NCBI RefSeq assembly: GCF_014898175.1
Contig: NZ_CP062948.1
Span: forward strand, 2,170,001 to 2,234,000
DNA: 64,000 bases
Reading direction: 5' to 3'
Origin: Bifidobacterium lemurum
GTDB lineage: Bacteria > Actinomycetota > Actinomycetes > Actinomycetales > Bifidobacteriaceae
Each line of letters starts with the position of its first letter. The first letter of the stretch is position 1. Under the pieces are notes generated by a model that did no database searches, had not been told where the DNA came from, and saw only the letters and a list, made by a program, of their open reading frames with translations. The position numbers and the translations under genes were made by a program. Positions 18,710-28,181 of the stretch are shown here, in pieces.

Positions 18710-19864
18710 TCACTTGCCCGGGTCGGTCTGTCCCTCGGTCGACGAATCGTCACTGGAATCACCGGCGTCGGCATCGTCGCCGGACGAGCCGTCCGTGCCG
18801 CAAACGGATGACGAATCGCCGGAGCCGTCGGACTCGGTGCCGTCGCCGTCCTGCGTGTCGGTGCCGTCGGTGCCATCAGCGTCGGCGACGCATTCCAGCA
18901 GCCCCTCATACTCGGGATCCACCGCCGAGGCGATCTGCTTGACCAGCGAGAAGATCCAATCGGTCAGCGTTTCGGCGTCCTCGGGCATCTGCTCGCTGAT
19001 GTCGACCACCGGCACCTCGGAACGGCCCGCCGTACCGGTGAGCATATTCGTCGCATCCGAGGCCGACTGCGTGTTGTTGATCAGCAGATCGATGCCGCGG
19101 CTTTCGATCAGCTCCTGAAAATCCTGCAGATCGGCCGCGGCCACCTCGCCCTCGGCCGCCGTGGCCTGCGCGTATCCCTCGGGCGTCAGATCCTCGAATC
19201 CCAGATCCGACATGAGATAGTAGGCCACCGCTTCGGTGGCGGCATACGTGGGTTTCGCCGATCCGCCCGTATAGCTGGACATCCAATCCGACATCCAATC
19301 GGAGAGCTCCTGCTCCTGGGCCTTGAACTCCTTGAGCCGGGCCGCGAACTCATCCTTCTGTTCGGGGCGCTGCTTGGAGAACTCATTGGCCAGCTCCTCG
19401 GCCATGGCGATGCGCGCGTCCCTCGAGAACCACAGATGGGGATTGTCCCCCTCCATGGCCCCCACCATCTGCGCCGCCGAAACCAGCGTCGTGCTCTTGC
19501 CGAGGTTCTTCGCGGCCCACGAGTCATAGCCGGCGCCGTTGGCCACCACCACGTCCGCCGTGGACAGCGCCGCCATATCGGCGGTCTGCGGCTCGAAATC
19601 ATGCGCGTCCACCGCGGTCGACGAGAGGATCGAAGTGACCTGCACGTCGTCGCCGCCGATCTGCGCGGCCAGCGCGCCCCACTGGTTGACGGACGCCACC
19701 ACCTGGATCGGAGCGTTGGGCGTGGGCACCGCGGAGGCGTTGCGGTCGCCCGACGACGGATCGGCGGCCGTCGTGCCGCACGCCGCGCCGCCCGCCAGCA
19801 TGGCGGTGGCCGCGACCACGGCCATCACGCGGGTGAATCCGTTCCTGAACGCTTTCGTCATCAT
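18710..19864 (-). CDS. Metal ABC importer substrate-binding lipoprotein (ZnuA family)
   Basis: A 384-residue lipoprotein: signal peptide with lipobox LAGGAAC, then a ZnuA/TroA fold (VVASVNQWGALAAQIGG, DAHDFEPQTADMAALSTADVVVANGAGYDSW, NPHLWFSRD). The histidines in DAHDFEP and NPHLWF are likely metal ligands. The usual His-rich loop of ZnuA is missing; instead residues 315-384 form a Gly/Ser/Asp-rich acidic tail with two cysteines. The ATG at 19864 follows GAAGG; a second ATG follows directly. It is upstream of the ATPase and permease genes on the same strand with a 125-bp gap. Confidence 0.9.
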   Translation of the reverse strand: MMTKAFRNGFTRVMAVVAATAMLAGGAACGTTAADPSSGDRNASAVPTPNAPIQVVASVNQWGALAAQIGGDDVQVTSILSSTAVDAHDFEPQTADMAALSTADVVVANGAGYDSWAAKNLGKSTTLVSAAQMVGAMEGDNPHLWFSRDARIAMAEELANEFSKQRPEQKDEFAARLKEFKAQEQELSDWMSDWMSSYTGGSAKPTYAATEAVAYYLMSDLGFEDLTPEGYAQATAAEGEVAAADLQDFQELIESRGIDLLINNTQSASDATNMLTGTAGRSEVPVVDISEQMPEDAETLTDWIFSLVKQIASAVDPEYEGLLECVADADGTDGTDTQDGDGTESDGSGDSSSVCGTDGSSGDDADAGDSSDDSSTEGQTDPGK

Positions 19865-19955
19865 GATGCCTTCTTGTCCATGGGGAAACATCGTTGACTC
19901 CACTTAACGATAGCCTATCGAGCGGAAGGAAGCGTCCGCATCGAAAGGAATGAGC

Positions 19956-20828
19956 ATGTCCATCACACTTGACGGCAAGGCGGTGTCCGCGACCATCAAA
20001 GGCGATCTGGCCGCGCGCGTCGAACGGCTGAAAGCCCGCGGCATCGAACCGGGACTGGGCACGCTGCTGGTGGGCGAGGATCCCGGCTCGGTCAAATACG
20101 TGGCCGGCAAGCACGCCGACTGCGCCGAAGTGGGCATCCGCTCGATCAAACGCGAACTGCCCGCCGACGCTAGCTTCGACGACATCGCCGCCGCCGTGCG
20201 CGAACTCAACGAGGATCCCGCCTGCACCGGCTTCATCGTGCAGCTGCCGTTGCCCAAAGGCATCGACGAGAACGCGATCATCGACCTCATCGACCCGGCC
20301 AAGGACGCCGACGGCATGCATCCGTACAATCTCGGCGAACTCGTGCTGCATGTGCGGGGCGGCATCGCCACTCCGCTGCCCTGCACGCCGCGCGGCGTCA
20401 TCGAACTGCTCGCCGCCTACGACATCGACCTCGACGGCAAGGAGGTGTGCGTGCTCGGCCGCGGTATCACCATCGGCCGCACCATCGGACTGATGCTCAC
20501 CCGCAACGCCGTCAACGCCACCGTCACCCTGTGCCATACCGGCACCCGAGACGTGCGTGAGCACATGCGCCGCGCCGACGTGATCGTGGCCGCCATGGGC
20601 AACGCGGGCTTCGTCAAACCCGAAGACATCAAGGAGGGCGCGATCCTGATGGATGTGGGCGTCTCGCGCGTCTTCGACGAGGAAGCCGGACGCTACCGCA
20701 TCAAGGGCGACATCGATAAGGCCTGCTATGCCAGGGCGGCGGCCTATTCGCCCAATCCCGGCGGCGTCGGGCCCATGACGCGTGCGATGCTGCTGGCGAA
20801 CGTCGTAGAAATGGCGGAACGTCAGTAA
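19956..20828 (+). CDS. folD: Methylenetetrahydrofolate dehydrogenase/cyclohydrolase
   Basis: FolD interconverts methylene-, methenyl- and formyl-tetrahydrofolate. The 290-residue protein shows the catalytic [15 protein letters not shown] segment (Tyr and Lys), [22 protein letters not shown], the nucleotide site [15 protein letters not shown], and the final [14 protein letters not shown]. The GRG in place of GRS at the nucleotide site is, as far as I know, usual in actinobacteria. AAAGGA lies six bases before the ATG at 19956, which I prefer to the ATG at 19950 that touches it. The large interleaved palindrome follows 14 bases after the stop. Confidence 0.95.
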   Translation: MSITLDGKAVSATIKGDLAARVERLKARGIEPGLGTLLVGEDPGSVKYVAGKHADCAEVGIRSIKRELPADASFDDIAAAVRELNEDPACTGFIVQLPLPKGIDENAIIDLIDPAKDADGMHPYNLGELVLHVRGGIATPLPCTPRGVIELLAAYDIDLDGKEVCVLGRGITIGRTIGLMLTRNAVNATVTLCHTGTRDVREHMRRADVIVAAMGNAGFVKPEDIKEGAILMDVGVSRVFDEEAGRYRIKGDIDKACYARAAAYSPNPGGVGPMTRAMLLANVVEMAERQ

Positions 20829-20842
20829 GACGGTGCGTGGTC

Positions 20843-21056
20843 GTGGGAGGGGCGGGTATCCTCTTCTCGACACGCTCCGGGCCGCTCAGGCCAAGTCTTT
20901 ACGGTCGAGAAGAGGATACCCGCCCCTCCCACTTCCTTGCGTCTCTACCTGCGTTCCGCTGGAAGCGGAGCAGGGGTCGGGGTTTTCTCTATGAGACCGT
21001 AAAGACTTGGCCTGAGCGGCCCGGAGCGTGTCCAGAGAGAAAACCCCGACCCCTGC
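20843..21056. repeat. Interleaved double palindrome with complementary loops
   Basis: Three perfect inverted repeats interlock. A 20843-20870 pairs with A' 20905-20932 (28 bp). C 20970-20990 pairs with C' 21036-21056 (21 bp). B 20869-20906 pairs with B' 20995-21032 (38 bp). B is the loop of hairpin A and B' is the loop of hairpin C, so the order is A-B-A'-C-B'-C'. It occupies most of the folD-rpsA gap and holds no convincing gene. Confidence 0.93.
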
Positions 21057-21223
21057 GACCAACGCTGGAACCGGTGTCGAACACTATGCGACACGCCCGA
21101 AATTTTTGAGGGTTTTTGGGCAGTGATGGCTGTATCGTTGGTATTTGCGTGTCCGCTAGGGCGCGCTCATGATAACTGAACATCGATTAGTATCCATCCA
21201 ACTATTAGAAACCATATATTTAC

Positions 21224-22702
21224 ATGGCAGAGAACAACACTGAAGTCACCAAGGTCGCGATCAACGATATCGGCACCGAAGAGGACTTCATCAAGGCAGT
21301 CGATTCCACCATCAAGAACTTCGATGATGGTGATCTGGTTGAGGGCACGGTCGTCAAGATCGATCACGACGAGGTCCTCCTGGACATCGGCTACAAGACC
21401 GAGGGTGTGATCCCCTCCCGTGAGCTTTCCATCAAGAAGGACGTCGATCCTGACGAGGTCGTCGAGGTCGGCGACACCATCGAGGCCCTTGTCGTCACCA
21501 AGGAAGACAAGGAAGGCCGTCTGATCCTGTCGAAGAAGCGCGCCCAGTACGAGCGCGCCTGGGGCGACATCGAGAAGATCAAGGAAGCCGACGGCATCGT
21601 CGAAGGCACCGTCATCGAAGCCGTCAAGGGCGGCCTCATCGTGGACATCGGTCTGCGTGGCTTCCTGCCGGCGTCCTTGGTCGAGATGCGTCGCGTCCGC
21701 GACCTCTCCCCGTACATCGGCCAGAAGATCAAGGCCAAGATCCTCGAGCTCGACAAGAACCGCAACAACGTGGTTCTGTCCCGTCGCCAGTACCTCGAGG
21801 AGACCCAGTCCGAAGTGCGCGAGACCTTCCTCTCGCAGCTCAAGAAGGGCCAGATCCGCGAAGGCGTCGTGTCCTCCATCGTCAACTTCGGTGCGTTCGT
21901 GGACCTCGGCGGCGTCGACGGTCTCATCCACGTCTCCGAGCTGTCCTGGAAGCACATCGACCACCCGTCCGAGGTCGTCAAGGTCGGCGACAAGGTCACC
22001 GTCGAGGTGCTGGACGTCGATCTCGATCGCGAGCGCATCTCCCTGTCCCTCAAGGCGACCCAGGAGGATCCGTGGCAGCGCTTCGCCCGCACCCACGTTC
22101 CCGGCCAGATCGTCAAGGGCAAGGTCACCAAGATCGTGCAGTTCGGCGTGTTCATCTCCGTCGAGGACGGCATCGAGGGCCTGGTGCACATCTCCGAGCT
22201 CGCCAACCGTCACGTTGAGAACCCGGAGACTGTGGTCAAGCCGGGCGAGGCCGTGTTCGTCAAGGTGATCGACGTCGATCTCGATCGTCGCCGCATCTCC
22301 CTGTCCCTCAAGCAGGCCAACGACTCCGTCGACCCGGCTTCCGAGGACTTCGATCCGGCTCTGTACGGCATGCCGGCCGAGTACGACGAGCAGGGCAACT
22401 ACAAGTACCCCGAAGGCTTCGACCCGGAGACCAACGAGTGGATCGCCGGTTACGAGAAGCAGCGCGAGGAGTGGGAAGCCCAGTACGCCGCCGCCCACGA
22501 TCTGTGGGAGGAGCACAAGGAGTTCGTGGCCAAGGAGCTGGAGAACGCTGCCGAATCCGCAGCCGCCGACGGCCAGGGCCCGAAGGAAGAGAAGGTCGAG
22601 GAAGTGTCCAACTACTCCTCCGAGACTTCTTCCACCGGCACGCTTGCCGACTCCGACCAGCTGGCCGCCCTGCGCGATCAGCTCCTCGGCGAGAACAAGT
22701 GA
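21224..22702 (+). CDS. rpsA: 30S ribosomal protein S1
   Basis: S1 brings mRNAs to the 30S subunit. The 492-residue protein carries four S1 RNA-binding repeats (for example EGTVVKIDHDEVLLDIGYKT, EGTVIEAVKGGLIVDIGLRG, EGVVSSIVNFGAFVDLGGVD and KGKVTKIVQFGVFISVEDG), followed by an acidic, Glu/Ala-rich tail of about 120 residues. Four rather than six repeats is normal for actinobacteria. No Shine-Dalgarno sequence is visible before the ATG at 21224; the leader is AT-rich, as is common for S1 genes. Codon use is very biased, as expected for high expression. Confidence 0.97.
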   Translation: MAENNTEVTKVAINDIGTEEDFIKAVDSTIKNFDDGDLVEGTVVKIDHDEVLLDIGYKTEGVIPSRELSIKKDVDPDEVVEVGDTIEALVVTKEDKEGRLILSKKRAQYERAWGDIEKIKEADGIVEGTVIEAVKGGLIVDIGLRGFLPASLVEMRRVRDLSPYIGQKIKAKILELDKNRNNVVLSRRQYLEETQSEVRETFLSQLKKGQIREGVVSSIVNFGAFVDLGGVDGLIHVSELSWKHIDHPSEVVKVGDKVTVEVLDVDLDRERISLSLKATQEDPWQRFARTHVPGQIVKGKVTKIVQFGVFISVEDGIEGLVHISELANRHVENPETVVKPGEAVFVKVIDVDLDRRRISLSLKQANDSVDPASEDFDPALYGMPAEYDEQGNYKYPEGFDPETNEWIAGYEKQREEWEAQYAAAHDLWEEHKEFVAKELENAAESAAADGQGPKEEKVEEVSNYSSETSSTGTLADSDQLAALRDQLLGENK

Positions 22703-22743
22703 GCCCAAGGCGCGTTCAACGCGTCTGATGGCGTGAATCGCTG

Positions 22744-22775
22744 AAGAAACCCGGCCCGTAAGGGTCGGGTTTCTT
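22744..22775 (+). terminator. Rho-independent terminator of rpsA
   Basis: AAGAAACCCGGCCC pairs with GGGTCGGGTTTCTT around a short GTAA loop (one imperfect position), 40 bases after the rpsA stop. Confidence 0.85.
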
Positions 22776-22790
22776 GTATGTTGGGAAGCT

Positions 22791-23438
22791 ATGACGGTAC
22801 GGGTCGGATTGACGGGCGGCATCGCCGCCGGCAAAAGCACGGTGGCCGCACGGCTGCGCCAGTTGGGGGCGTTCGTCATCGATGATGACGCGCTGGCGCG
22901 CAAGGTGGTGGAGCCGGGCAGTGTGGGACTGGCCCGCATCGCGCGCGAATTCGGACCTGAATCCATCGCCCCGGACGGCACGTTGGATCGCGCGTGGATG
23001 GCCGACCATGTGTTCGGCGCGCATGCCGAGCCGGGCGCGCGGGAGCGGTTGGACGCGATCGAGCATCCGCTGATCTACGCCGAATCGCAGCGATTGGAAC
23101 GCGAGGCCATCGCCGCACATGAGTCCAAAGGCGGCGTGGGCCGGCTGGTGATCGTGCATGACGTGCCGTTGCTGGCCGAGGTGATCGGCACCATGCCGTT
23201 CGATTTCGACCATGTCGTCACGGTGGAGGCGCCCGAGGAGTTGCGGATCGCCCGCATGATGGGGGAGCGCGGCATGACCCGCGAACAGGCCGAGGCTCGC
23301 ATCCGCCACCAGTCGAGCCGGGAGGAGCGCGAGGCCATCGCCGACGTGGTGATCGACTCCACCCAGCCGCTGGAACGGATGCTCGAACAGGTTGACGGTC
23401 TGTACGCGCGATGGCGCGTGCAGACTACAGCTCGATAA
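22791..23438 (+). CDS. coaE: Dephospho-CoA kinase
   Basis: CoaE phosphorylates dephospho-CoA in the last step of coenzyme A synthesis. The 215-residue protein has the P-loop GLTGGIAAGKST, the substrate segment FVIDDDALARKVVEPG, and the lid/core region VHDVPLLAEV followed by VTVEAPEELRIARM. It ends in RHQSSREEREAIADVVIDS, which is typical of the family. The start lies in the leader right after the rpsA terminator and has a weak ribosome site. Its last 14 bases overlap the convergent ABC ATPase gene. Confidence 0.95.
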   Translation: MTVRVGLTGGIAAGKSTVAARLRQLGAFVIDDDALARKVVEPGSVGLARIAREFGPESIAPDGTLDRAWMADHVFGAHAEPGARERLDAIEHPLIYAESQRLEREAIAAHESKGGVGRLVIVHDVPLLAEVIGTMPFDFDHVVTVEAPEELRIARMMGERGMTREQAEARIRHQSSREEREAIADVVIDSTQPLERMLEQVDGLYARWRVQTTAR

Positions 23439-24108
23439 TGCGATCGGCGATATGCGCGTCCTCCTGATTATGGGTCGTGTATATCACGATCGCGCCGTCA
23501 TCGGCGAACGCGCGCAGATGATGCATGACCATGGCGCGGTTGTCCGCGTCAAGCGATGAGGTCGGCTCATCGGCGAGAATAATGCGCGGGGATCGGATGA
23601 GCAGCCGTGCGATGGCTATCCGTTGCTGTTCTCCTCCGCTGAGCGTGTAGACGAGCCGGTCGCCATACCCCTCCATATGCACTTTGCGCAGGGCCCTGCG
23701 GATACGCTGGGATCGGCTTCCCATCGCAATGCCCATACTGCGCAGCGCCAGCGTCAGATTCCTGTTGACGGTCCATTGTTCCACCAAGGCGTAGTTCTGA
23801 AACATGAACCCCATGGTGTGGCGGTGCATGAGACGCGCCGTTCTTGGAGAGTCGCCGGTGAGGGATCGGCCTCCATAGGTGATCGTTCCGGAGCTTGGAG
23901 GCTCCAGCAATCCCAGAATATTGAGCAATGTGGTTTTGCCGCAGCCGCTTTCGCCGGTGAGGGCGGTCAGCTCTCCCGGCAGGAACCGGAGGTTCAGATT
24001 CGACCATAGCGTTCGTCCGCCCATGCTTTTGCCAAGGTCATGGGTGTCCAACGATGGGGCGACGTTGTGATCGGTTGCCGTGGCGTCAAGAGTTGTTGAT
24101 GAGGTCAT
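23425..24108 (-). CDS. ABC transporter ATP-binding protein (MacB/bacteriocin-export type)
   Basis: A 227-residue ABC ATPase of the LolD/MacB class: Walker A GESGCGKTT, Q-loop FMFQNYALVEQWTV, signature YTLSGGEQQRIAIA, Walker B IILADEPTSSLD, H-loop YTTHNQEDA. AAAGGAG lies six bases before the ATG at 24108. It is 45 bp downstream of a large permease on the same strand and, with it, is divergent from a two-component system. Pairs of this kind export or detoxify peptides such as bacteriocins, or strip compounds from the membrane; the substrate is not readable. Confidence 0.92.
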   Translation of the reverse strand: MTSSTTLDATATDHNVAPSLDTHDLGKSMGGRTLWSNLNLRFLPGELTALTGESGCGKTTLLNILGLLEPPSSGTITYGGRSLTGDSPRTARLMHRHTMGFMFQNYALVEQWTVNRNLTLALRSMGIAMGSRSQRIRRALRKVHMEGYGDRLVYTLSGGEQQRIAIARLLIRSPRIILADEPTSSLDADNRAMVMHHLRAFADDGAIVIYTTHNQEDAHIADRIIEL

Positions 24109-24153
24109 TGGATGCTCCTTTGTGAATTGGAACGGGACGGATTCTGTGTTGGT

Positions 24154-26112
24154 TTACGGATGCTTGATGCTGTCCGCGCGAAGCCGTGAATCGTAGGCGA
24201 CGGTCGTGGCCAACAAGGCGAGGTCGAACATCACGGCGATGGATAACGAAAGCGCGCTGTTGGTACCGACAAACGGCGATATCAGACATGCCGGCGCAAA
24301 CAGCGCCACAGCCAACGTCATCGCCGGTCCGAATCGCAGACGCAGTGACGCCCCGTGTATGTATTCCACGAACATGGATTGCCGTCGAAGCGTGCATAAG
24401 GTCAAAGCCACCATGATTCCGCTCCCGATCGCGCAGGTGAAGGATATGACGGCGGTTGTGGCGAAAAACGCGATTTCCTGAAGGTTTCTGGCCAGGCGCG
24501 TTTGAATTTCGTCGCTTCGGTTCACCACCGAAGCCACCAAAGGCCGTGCTCCGCTGTCGTCAAGATCGGTGATGATCTGCTGGCGTGTGGCATTGTCGAA
24601 TATCATCGCGCCGGTGGAGACCATGGCCGAGGTCGCATCTCCGCTCAGCAGCGAGGCATTCATAATAATGACCGGTGCGTGCGGATAATCGGCATCCGCG
24701 TTGAAGGGCGTCGGAACTCCGTCTCGCGAGCAGACATCGACCACAACGTCTCGCGCGTCCAGCGATGGCAGGGCCAAGCCCTCGCGCATCGCCTGGCTCT
24801 GCTGAAATGCGTACGTGGCGAGCACATTGTCGGTCAGCGTGCCGGTGTCCCATTGGCCGTCGCTGGGCAAAAGAACGGTGATTGAGCCGCCTGATGATGC
24901 CGACGTCATGAGATGTTGTTGGACGGCCGTCTGGGAATCCATGATGATGCACGCGGACTCTCCTGAGGCATCCACCCATGTGCATGTCTCATCCAATGAG
25001 GAGAACCGTATGCGTTCCGCGTCGGTGGATTGTTTGATGAAACCATTCCAATTGGGCATGTAGGTCGTTCGTGTCTGATCGCTGACGTACCACAATTGCA
25101 ATTGGAGGCCGCGTGATGAGGATTGCGCCTGCTTCAAGGATTTGGCTGAAGCCCGAGCCTGCTCCAATTTGGAGAGGGACGTCCCGGCACTGGCGTTGAC
25201 GAGACAGAGCAGCGTGACGGCTCCGATGCAGCTGACGGCCATAAGGAACCTCATGGGGCGGCGACCTTTCAGCAAGGCAAGGGCGTGAGGAACCATGATA
25301 CGTACCATGGCGATGGCCAGTGAGGTCAGTATCAGGCAAATACCGGCGGATATCGCCATAATGGACAATAGCATCCGACCGGCAAAACCGAGGGGAGAGG
25401 CGGAAGGCCAGAATATCAAGCCGAGAACGGCCCAAGCGAACCAGCCGGTGAGCGCGCATCCGAAGAAAAACGCCGCATGTCTGAGCGACTGGCGTATGAC
25501 GATATTCGGCTGATTCATACCATGAAGCGACTGGATCGCGCACATCCGTGAGGAGACGGAAGCCGATAACGCCGCCGAAACGAAGACGACAATGAAACCC
25601 ACGAAGACGATGGACGCGAGTGAATTGGAGAAGAAACGGCTGACCAGCACAGGAAAATCGACGCCATCGCATATGGCGAGCTCGAAGCCCGCGGCGCGCA
25701 CGTCATTGACCATGGCCTCGGCATCGCTCTTGCCGCCGTATACCAGCCAGCGGCCAAGAGGGGCGGTCATGTCGTCCCCCTGCCGCACGCGTGTGCGGAT
25801 GGAGAAACCGTAATCGGGATATGGCTGGTCGGCGGCGAAATCCGCACCATCATCCGTTGAACCGAATACGGAGATCACACGTTCGTTGCCGCCATGCCCG
25901 TTGGGTTCGAATGTGTAACGGGCGATCATGGTGTGATGGGAGGCGGCGATGTTCAGCAACTGCGACAACGTTCCGTTGTGAGTGTTCGAGATGATGATGT
26001 CCTGCTGAGGCCCTGACGGATAGGTCTCCTCGCAATTCTGCGCGTAGAGTCCGCCGGTGACGACAATAAGCGCCAGAGCCAATATGCTCGCGATTTTGTA
26101 AGTCCAATGCAT
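24154..26112 (-). CDS. ABC transporter permease, bacteriocin-associated type
   Basis: A 652-residue membrane protein with one N-terminal helix, an extracytoplasmic domain of about 140 residues, three or four helices (residues about 165-310), a second extracytoplasmic domain of about 240 residues, and three final helices. This 1+3+3 layout resembles the permeases called bacteriocin-associated integral membrane proteins and other MacB-like exporters. The external domains contain scattered cysteines (QNCEETYP, LAICDGVD, DETCTWVDASGESAC, VDVCSRDG) that could pair. GGGAGG precedes the ATG at 26112. Its partner ATPase lies directly downstream. Confidence 0.8.
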   Translation of the reverse strand: MHWTYKIASILALALIVVTGGLYAQNCEETYPSGPQQDIIISNTHNGTLSQLLNIAASHHTMIARYTFEPNGHGGNERVISVFGSTDDGADFAADQPYPDYGFSIRTRVRQGDDMTAPLGRWLVYGGKSDAEAMVNDVRAAGFELAICDGVDFPVLVSRFFSNSLASIVFVGFIVVFVSAALSASVSSRMCAIQSLHGMNQPNIVIRQSLRHAAFFFGCALTGWFAWAVLGLIFWPSASPLGFAGRMLLSIMAISAGICLILTSLAIAMVRIMVPHALALLKGRRPMRFLMAVSCIGAVTLLCLVNASAGTSLSKLEQARASAKSLKQAQSSSRGLQLQLWYVSDQTRTTYMPNWNGFIKQSTDAERIRFSSLDETCTWVDASGESACIIMDSQTAVQQHLMTSASSGGSITVLLPSDGQWDTGTLTDNVLATYAFQQSQAMREGLALPSLDARDVVVDVCSRDGVPTPFNADADYPHAPVIIMNASLLSGDATSAMVSTGAMIFDNATRQQIITDLDDSGARPLVASVVNRSDEIQTRLARNLQEIAFFATTAVISFTCAIGSGIMVALTLCTLRRQSMFVEYIHGASLRLRFGPAMTLAVALFAPACLISPFVGTNSALSLSIAVMFDLALLATTVAYDSRLRADSIKHP

Positions 26113-26273
26113 CGGATGATGCCTCCCTGTTTATCGGCGCGTTGCGCGCCGCGGTACCGATGGTGGACACCACGATAGGGGCGGGGCTTTTCGATCGGGA
26201 ACTTGGTGTGACGGAAAACGTCATGGTAGTGTGACAGCCGTCGACAGGTCGTGGGAATGGGGGGGGGAGTCGC

Positions 26274-26945
26274 ATGGCGAGGAATCAGACCATGGGTTCG
26301 GTCGGGATCGCGGTGGTGGATAATGATCGCTGTTCTGCGGATATGATGACGTTGCTCATAGGCAGGCAGGTGCCTGGATCCAAGGTGTTGTGGAACACGG
26401 ATAACCCGAGTCTGGCGTTGGAAAGGTGCCTGTTCGATTCGAACAAGCCGGATGTTCTTGTCTGCGATCTTATGATGGACGGGTTGAATGGATTGCAACT
26501 GTCGGAACGTCTTCGGCGTCGCGACTCGTCGATGGGAATCATCATCGTCACCTCATATGATGCGAAGACGTATCGCGACGACGTCGTGCGTTGCGGAGCT
26601 CAGGCAATGGTGTCCAAAAGGGATTTCGCCTCAACGATCGGCTCTGCGGTCAAAGCGGTGGCCGCTGGAGGGGTATACCCCGCGGATTGGGGATTTTGTA
26701 CCGCTGCCGATGCCTGCCGGTTGATGCGTATCGATGTGAATGCCGGCGGTCAGGCGTCGTTCTCCGATCGGGAACTGGCCGTTTTGCGTCTCTATGAGCA
26801 TCATGCGTCCACCGTCCAGATAGCCCGGCATCTGGGAGTTAATGTCGAGACGGTATACAGCCACGTGAAACGCGCCATGCGCAAGGTCGGCGTGACGAGA
26901 CGAAGCGAACTTCTTGAATACTGCGACCGGTACCATCTCCTGTGA
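26274..26945 (+). CDS. NarL/LuxR-type response regulator
   Basis: A 223-residue response regulator. The receiver has VVDNDR, the phosphoacceptor aspartate in [13 protein letters not shown], and the switch residues in IVTSYDAKT and VSKRDFAS; the first acidic pocket residue is Asp-Asn-Asp rather than the usual Asp-Asp. The C-terminal LuxR helix-turn-helix reads [25 protein letters not shown] followed by [19 protein letters not shown] strong G-rich ribosome site precedes the ATG. It is followed directly by its sensor kinase and is divergent from the ABC exporter, its probable target. Confidence 0.92.
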   Translation: MARNQTMGSVGIAVVDNDRCSADMMTLLIGRQVPGSKVLWNTDNPSLALERCLFDSNKPDVLVCDLMMDGLNGLQLSERLRRRDSSMGIIIVTSYDAKTYRDDVVRCGAQAMVSKRDFASTIGSAVKAVAAGGVYPADWGFCTAADACRLMRIDVNAGGQASFSDRELAVLRLYEHHASTVQIARHLGVNVETVYSHVKRAMRKVGVTRRSELLEYCDRYHLL

Positions 26946-26974
26946 TCGCAGGTGTTTGTGTGGGAGGAGCATCA

Positions 26975-28159
26975 ATGGAGGCTGAATCCGGCTTGGTGCG
27001 GAAGGCCGCGGTGATCGCATGCTCCTCGCTGGTGTTTGTTGACGCGGCTTTGGAATCGTTCGCCGATCCGGTTGGAGGTATGCGGACGCTGCCTATAGCG
27101 CTTGTTTTCGTCGTCGTGCTGCTGGTTTGCGCGGTGAGGCCGATTGGTGGAAGCGTAGCTCTGGGAATTGTCTGGTGCGTCGTCTTTCCGATGCCGGTGA
27201 ATCTCTCCATGGGGCTTAGCCTGCTCGTCGTATTGCCGTTGGTCACGCTTTCCTATCACCGTGCATGGTGGGGGATGGCGCTGGCGGCGGCGGTGACGGT
27301 GTCCCGTATCGCACAGCTGGCATGGCAAGGTGGGATGACGGGACGTTCCTTGTCGTCGGATCTTGTGCGTTCGTTGCCTTGGATCATCATGCCGAGCGTC
27401 GCGTGCGTGGGGATCGGCGTCGCGCTGAAATGGCTGCATCGCGAACGGCAGCGGGCCGCGGACGATCGCCGCCGCTTGGAATCATTGGATCTGGCGGCCC
27501 ATCTGCATGATTCGACGACCAATGACCTGTCCTATCTGATCATGTGCATCGACAAGCTTCTGGCCGAGCGACATACGGATATGGGGATTTCCGACTTATC
27601 GCTGATGCGTGAGGTCGCGCAACGGGCATTGGACCAGACGCATGAGGTCATTGCGGTGCTCGCGGCCGATGACGTCTCTCGTTTGGATTCGGATCGGCCT
27701 AAGACGGAGCCTGCCAAGGAGCAGGCCTCATGCGATGCCCTCGCATGGGTGAACGACGAACTCGACCGGCATCGAAAAGAATTGTCCGCACTGGGTTTTC
27801 ACGGTGAAACCATCATGATGGATTCACCTGTTGACCTGAATCGTGTGGATGAGGCGACGATGCGATTGCTGCATACGCTGTTGCGGGAGATTTTCGCGAA
27901 TATCTCGAAACATGCGGATCCAGAACGGGGGTATGTGGTCGCGGTGTCCGCGAACGGCGATTACGCGCATGTGTCCGTCGCCGATGCTCCGGCGGCGAAA
28001 CGATGCCCGTCCTCGGAGCCAACGGCTTTGGGCATGGGATTCGGCTTGCCCCACTTGCGTCAGCTCATCGAGGAACAAGGCGGAACGGTGCGTATCCGCG
28101 ATGAGGAGGGGTATTGGAGCTTCTCGGCGAAAATCCCCTTATCTCACACCGTGCCGTAG
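26975..28159 (+). CDS. Sensor histidine kinase, NarX/DesK-like class
   Basis: A 394-residue kinase with about five membrane helices in the first 150 residues and little extracellular sequence. A coiled linker leads to a HisKA_3-like dimerisation helix with the histidine in [16 protein letters not shown]. The HATPase part has an N box ([14 protein letters not shown]) and a G box ([20 protein letters not shown]). Catalytic Asp is in SVADAP. GGGAGGAG lies seven bases before the ATG at 26975; a GTG at 26942 in the same frame would overlap the regulator but has no ribosome site. It forms an operon with the response regulator and may extend into uvrB 22 bases on. Confidence 0.88.
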   Translation: MEAESGLVRKAAVIACSSLVFVDAALESFADPVGGMRTLPIALVFVVVLLVCAVRPIGGSVALGIVWCVVFPMPVNLSMGLSLLVVLPLVTLSYHRAWWGMALAAAVTVSRIAQLAWQGGMTGRSLSSDLVRSLPWIIMPSVACVGIGVALKWLHRERQRAADDRRRLESLDLAAHLHDSTTNDLSYLIMCIDKLLAERHTDMGISDLSLMREVAQRALDQTHEVIAVLAADDVSRLDSDRPKTEPAKEQASCDALAWVNDELDRHRKELSALGFHGETIMMDSPVDLNRVDEATMRLLHTLLREIFANISKHADPERGYVVAVSANGDYAHVSVADAPAAKRCPSSEPTALGMGFGLPHLRQLIEEQGGTVRIRDEEGYWSFSAKIPLSHTVP

Positions 28160-28181
28160 GATGAGACAGGAGGTCACGCCT

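Noticed and set aside
21167..22981. A 604-codon open frame opposite rpsA
   Set aside because: It covers rpsA on the other strand and shows only mirrored acidic repeats from the S1 domains.
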